A stretch of 64,000 nt of DNA, from positions 10,876,966 to 10,940,965 of the forward strand of contig CM022949.1 of NCBI GenBank assembly GCA_012931725.1. The letters are read 5' to 3'. The position numbers and the translations under genes are program-made. The stretch is from Litsea cubeba. Lineage: Eukaryota > Streptophyta > Magnoliopsida > Laurales > Lauraceae. The notes beneath the pieces were generated by a model. It was not told the DNA's origin. It made no database searches and worked only from the letters and a program-made list of their open reading frames with translations. Below are positions 63,307 through 64,000 of the stretch, one piece after another (position 1 is the first letter of the stretch; every line of letters begins with the position of its first letter).

Positions 63307-64000
63307 GTACATATGCCCTTCTCTGGAGTTCTCAATTTTTAGGCACCTTGCTTCTGGATAATAAGGGACTTATTATCTTCCAAAAAAATTTGGAATTCCA
63401 AATTTTTTTTAATTATCTTTGATGCATTATGATGTGGGCATGCCCTGGTGCATCATTTCGCATTAGTGCATCCATACAATCAAGTGTGGGCTTCAGAGTT
63501 CAGAGAGGGTCATAATTAGCATGTCAACTCCAGGCATGGTAGCCACAGTAGCCTTGGTAGTAATGGAGCCAACCATTGACACACAGGATCTACCAGGATT
63601 TTTAAGAGCCTTTTGATTCAAACAATTGATCTCATGGTAACTGTTATAGATGAGGAATGCCATGAAGGCCCCCCACATTGGGAGATCCAACAATCCAATA
63701 TTACACCTTTTGATCGCCACAGTACTTTCTTTTAACTGTTATAACTAGCTAGGACTTTTCTATATCTAATCCAGATGTTTTTTAGACCCATATCTATGTT
63801 TGGCAAATCAGATCAACAGCAAAGATGTTTTTGGTTTGTGCTATATTAGATGTAGGGTATAACTCTCTTATACCTTCATCTTTCCTTTTTGTGGTTTGTT
63901 GTTTGTTCTTTCCCTCTACTAAAAAATAATTTTATGGAAACAATGATTTCGATACATGAAGACATATTGGCTGGCCTCTGCCAACATGACAAACTCTACT
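63307..64000 (+). other. Acetyl-CoA carboxylase intron 25, runs off the window
   Basis: The donor GATAG|GTACAT at 63306/63307 follows the Q-D-(S/R) codon split typical of the family. No acceptor followed by homologous coding sequence is seen before the window ends. Confidence 0.6.

Overview
This is a window of nuclear DNA from a flowering plant. The evidence is GT-AG introns, an AT-rich intergenic space full of plant transposons (MULE, hAT, TRIM, MITEs), and plant gene families: a GPI-anchored lipid-transfer protein, myo-inositol-3-phosphate synthase and a homomeric acetyl-CoA carboxylase. I could not place the species; a woody eudicot or magnoliid would fit, but that is only an impression.

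Layout. A small three-exon lipid-transfer protein gene (LTPG type) lies at 2880-4495 (+). The ten-exon inositol-3-phosphate synthase gene is at 7537-10124 (-), with a tandemly duplicated 3' flank and G-boxes in its promoter. About 560 bp upstream of its start codon sits a complete autonomous Mutator-like element (10686-20819). It has matching terminal repeats and a perfect 9-bp target duplication. It carries an intact two-exon MURA transposase (+) and an intact nine-exon plant-mobile-domain/Ulp1-protease gene (-). The two genes converge on a 13-copy array of a palindromic motif, CGACGACGTCGTC. From 21 to 44 kb the window is mostly transposon debris. It includes several hAT elements with 8-bp duplications, MITEs, a Pack-MULE carrying a fragment of a CrRLK1L receptor kinase gene, an internally deleted hAT transposase, a broken RING-H2 fragment, a degenerate roughly 160-bp repeat array and a 24-bp minisatellite. 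From about 47.7 kb to the right edge lies the first half of a cytosolic acetyl-CoA carboxylase gene (25 coding exons seen; biotin carboxylase and biotin carrier domains, central region started). The carboxyltransferase half lies beyond the window.

Most notable observations. In the large MULE a single palindromic motif lies exactly 122 bp inside each end and is also amplified, with a 53-bp period, between the two convergent genes. The Pack-MULE, and a possible third MULE terminus at 41118, carry a different but analogous palindrome at nearly the same distance from their ends. This suggests a subterminal transposase-binding site. Second, the acetyl-CoA carboxylase exons between 54.9 and 59.7 kb carry ten one-base indels, several in compensating pairs, and the inositol-phosphate synthase carries one. 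The transposon genes in the same window are clean. These look more like consensus errors than natural decay, but they would break any automatic gene model.
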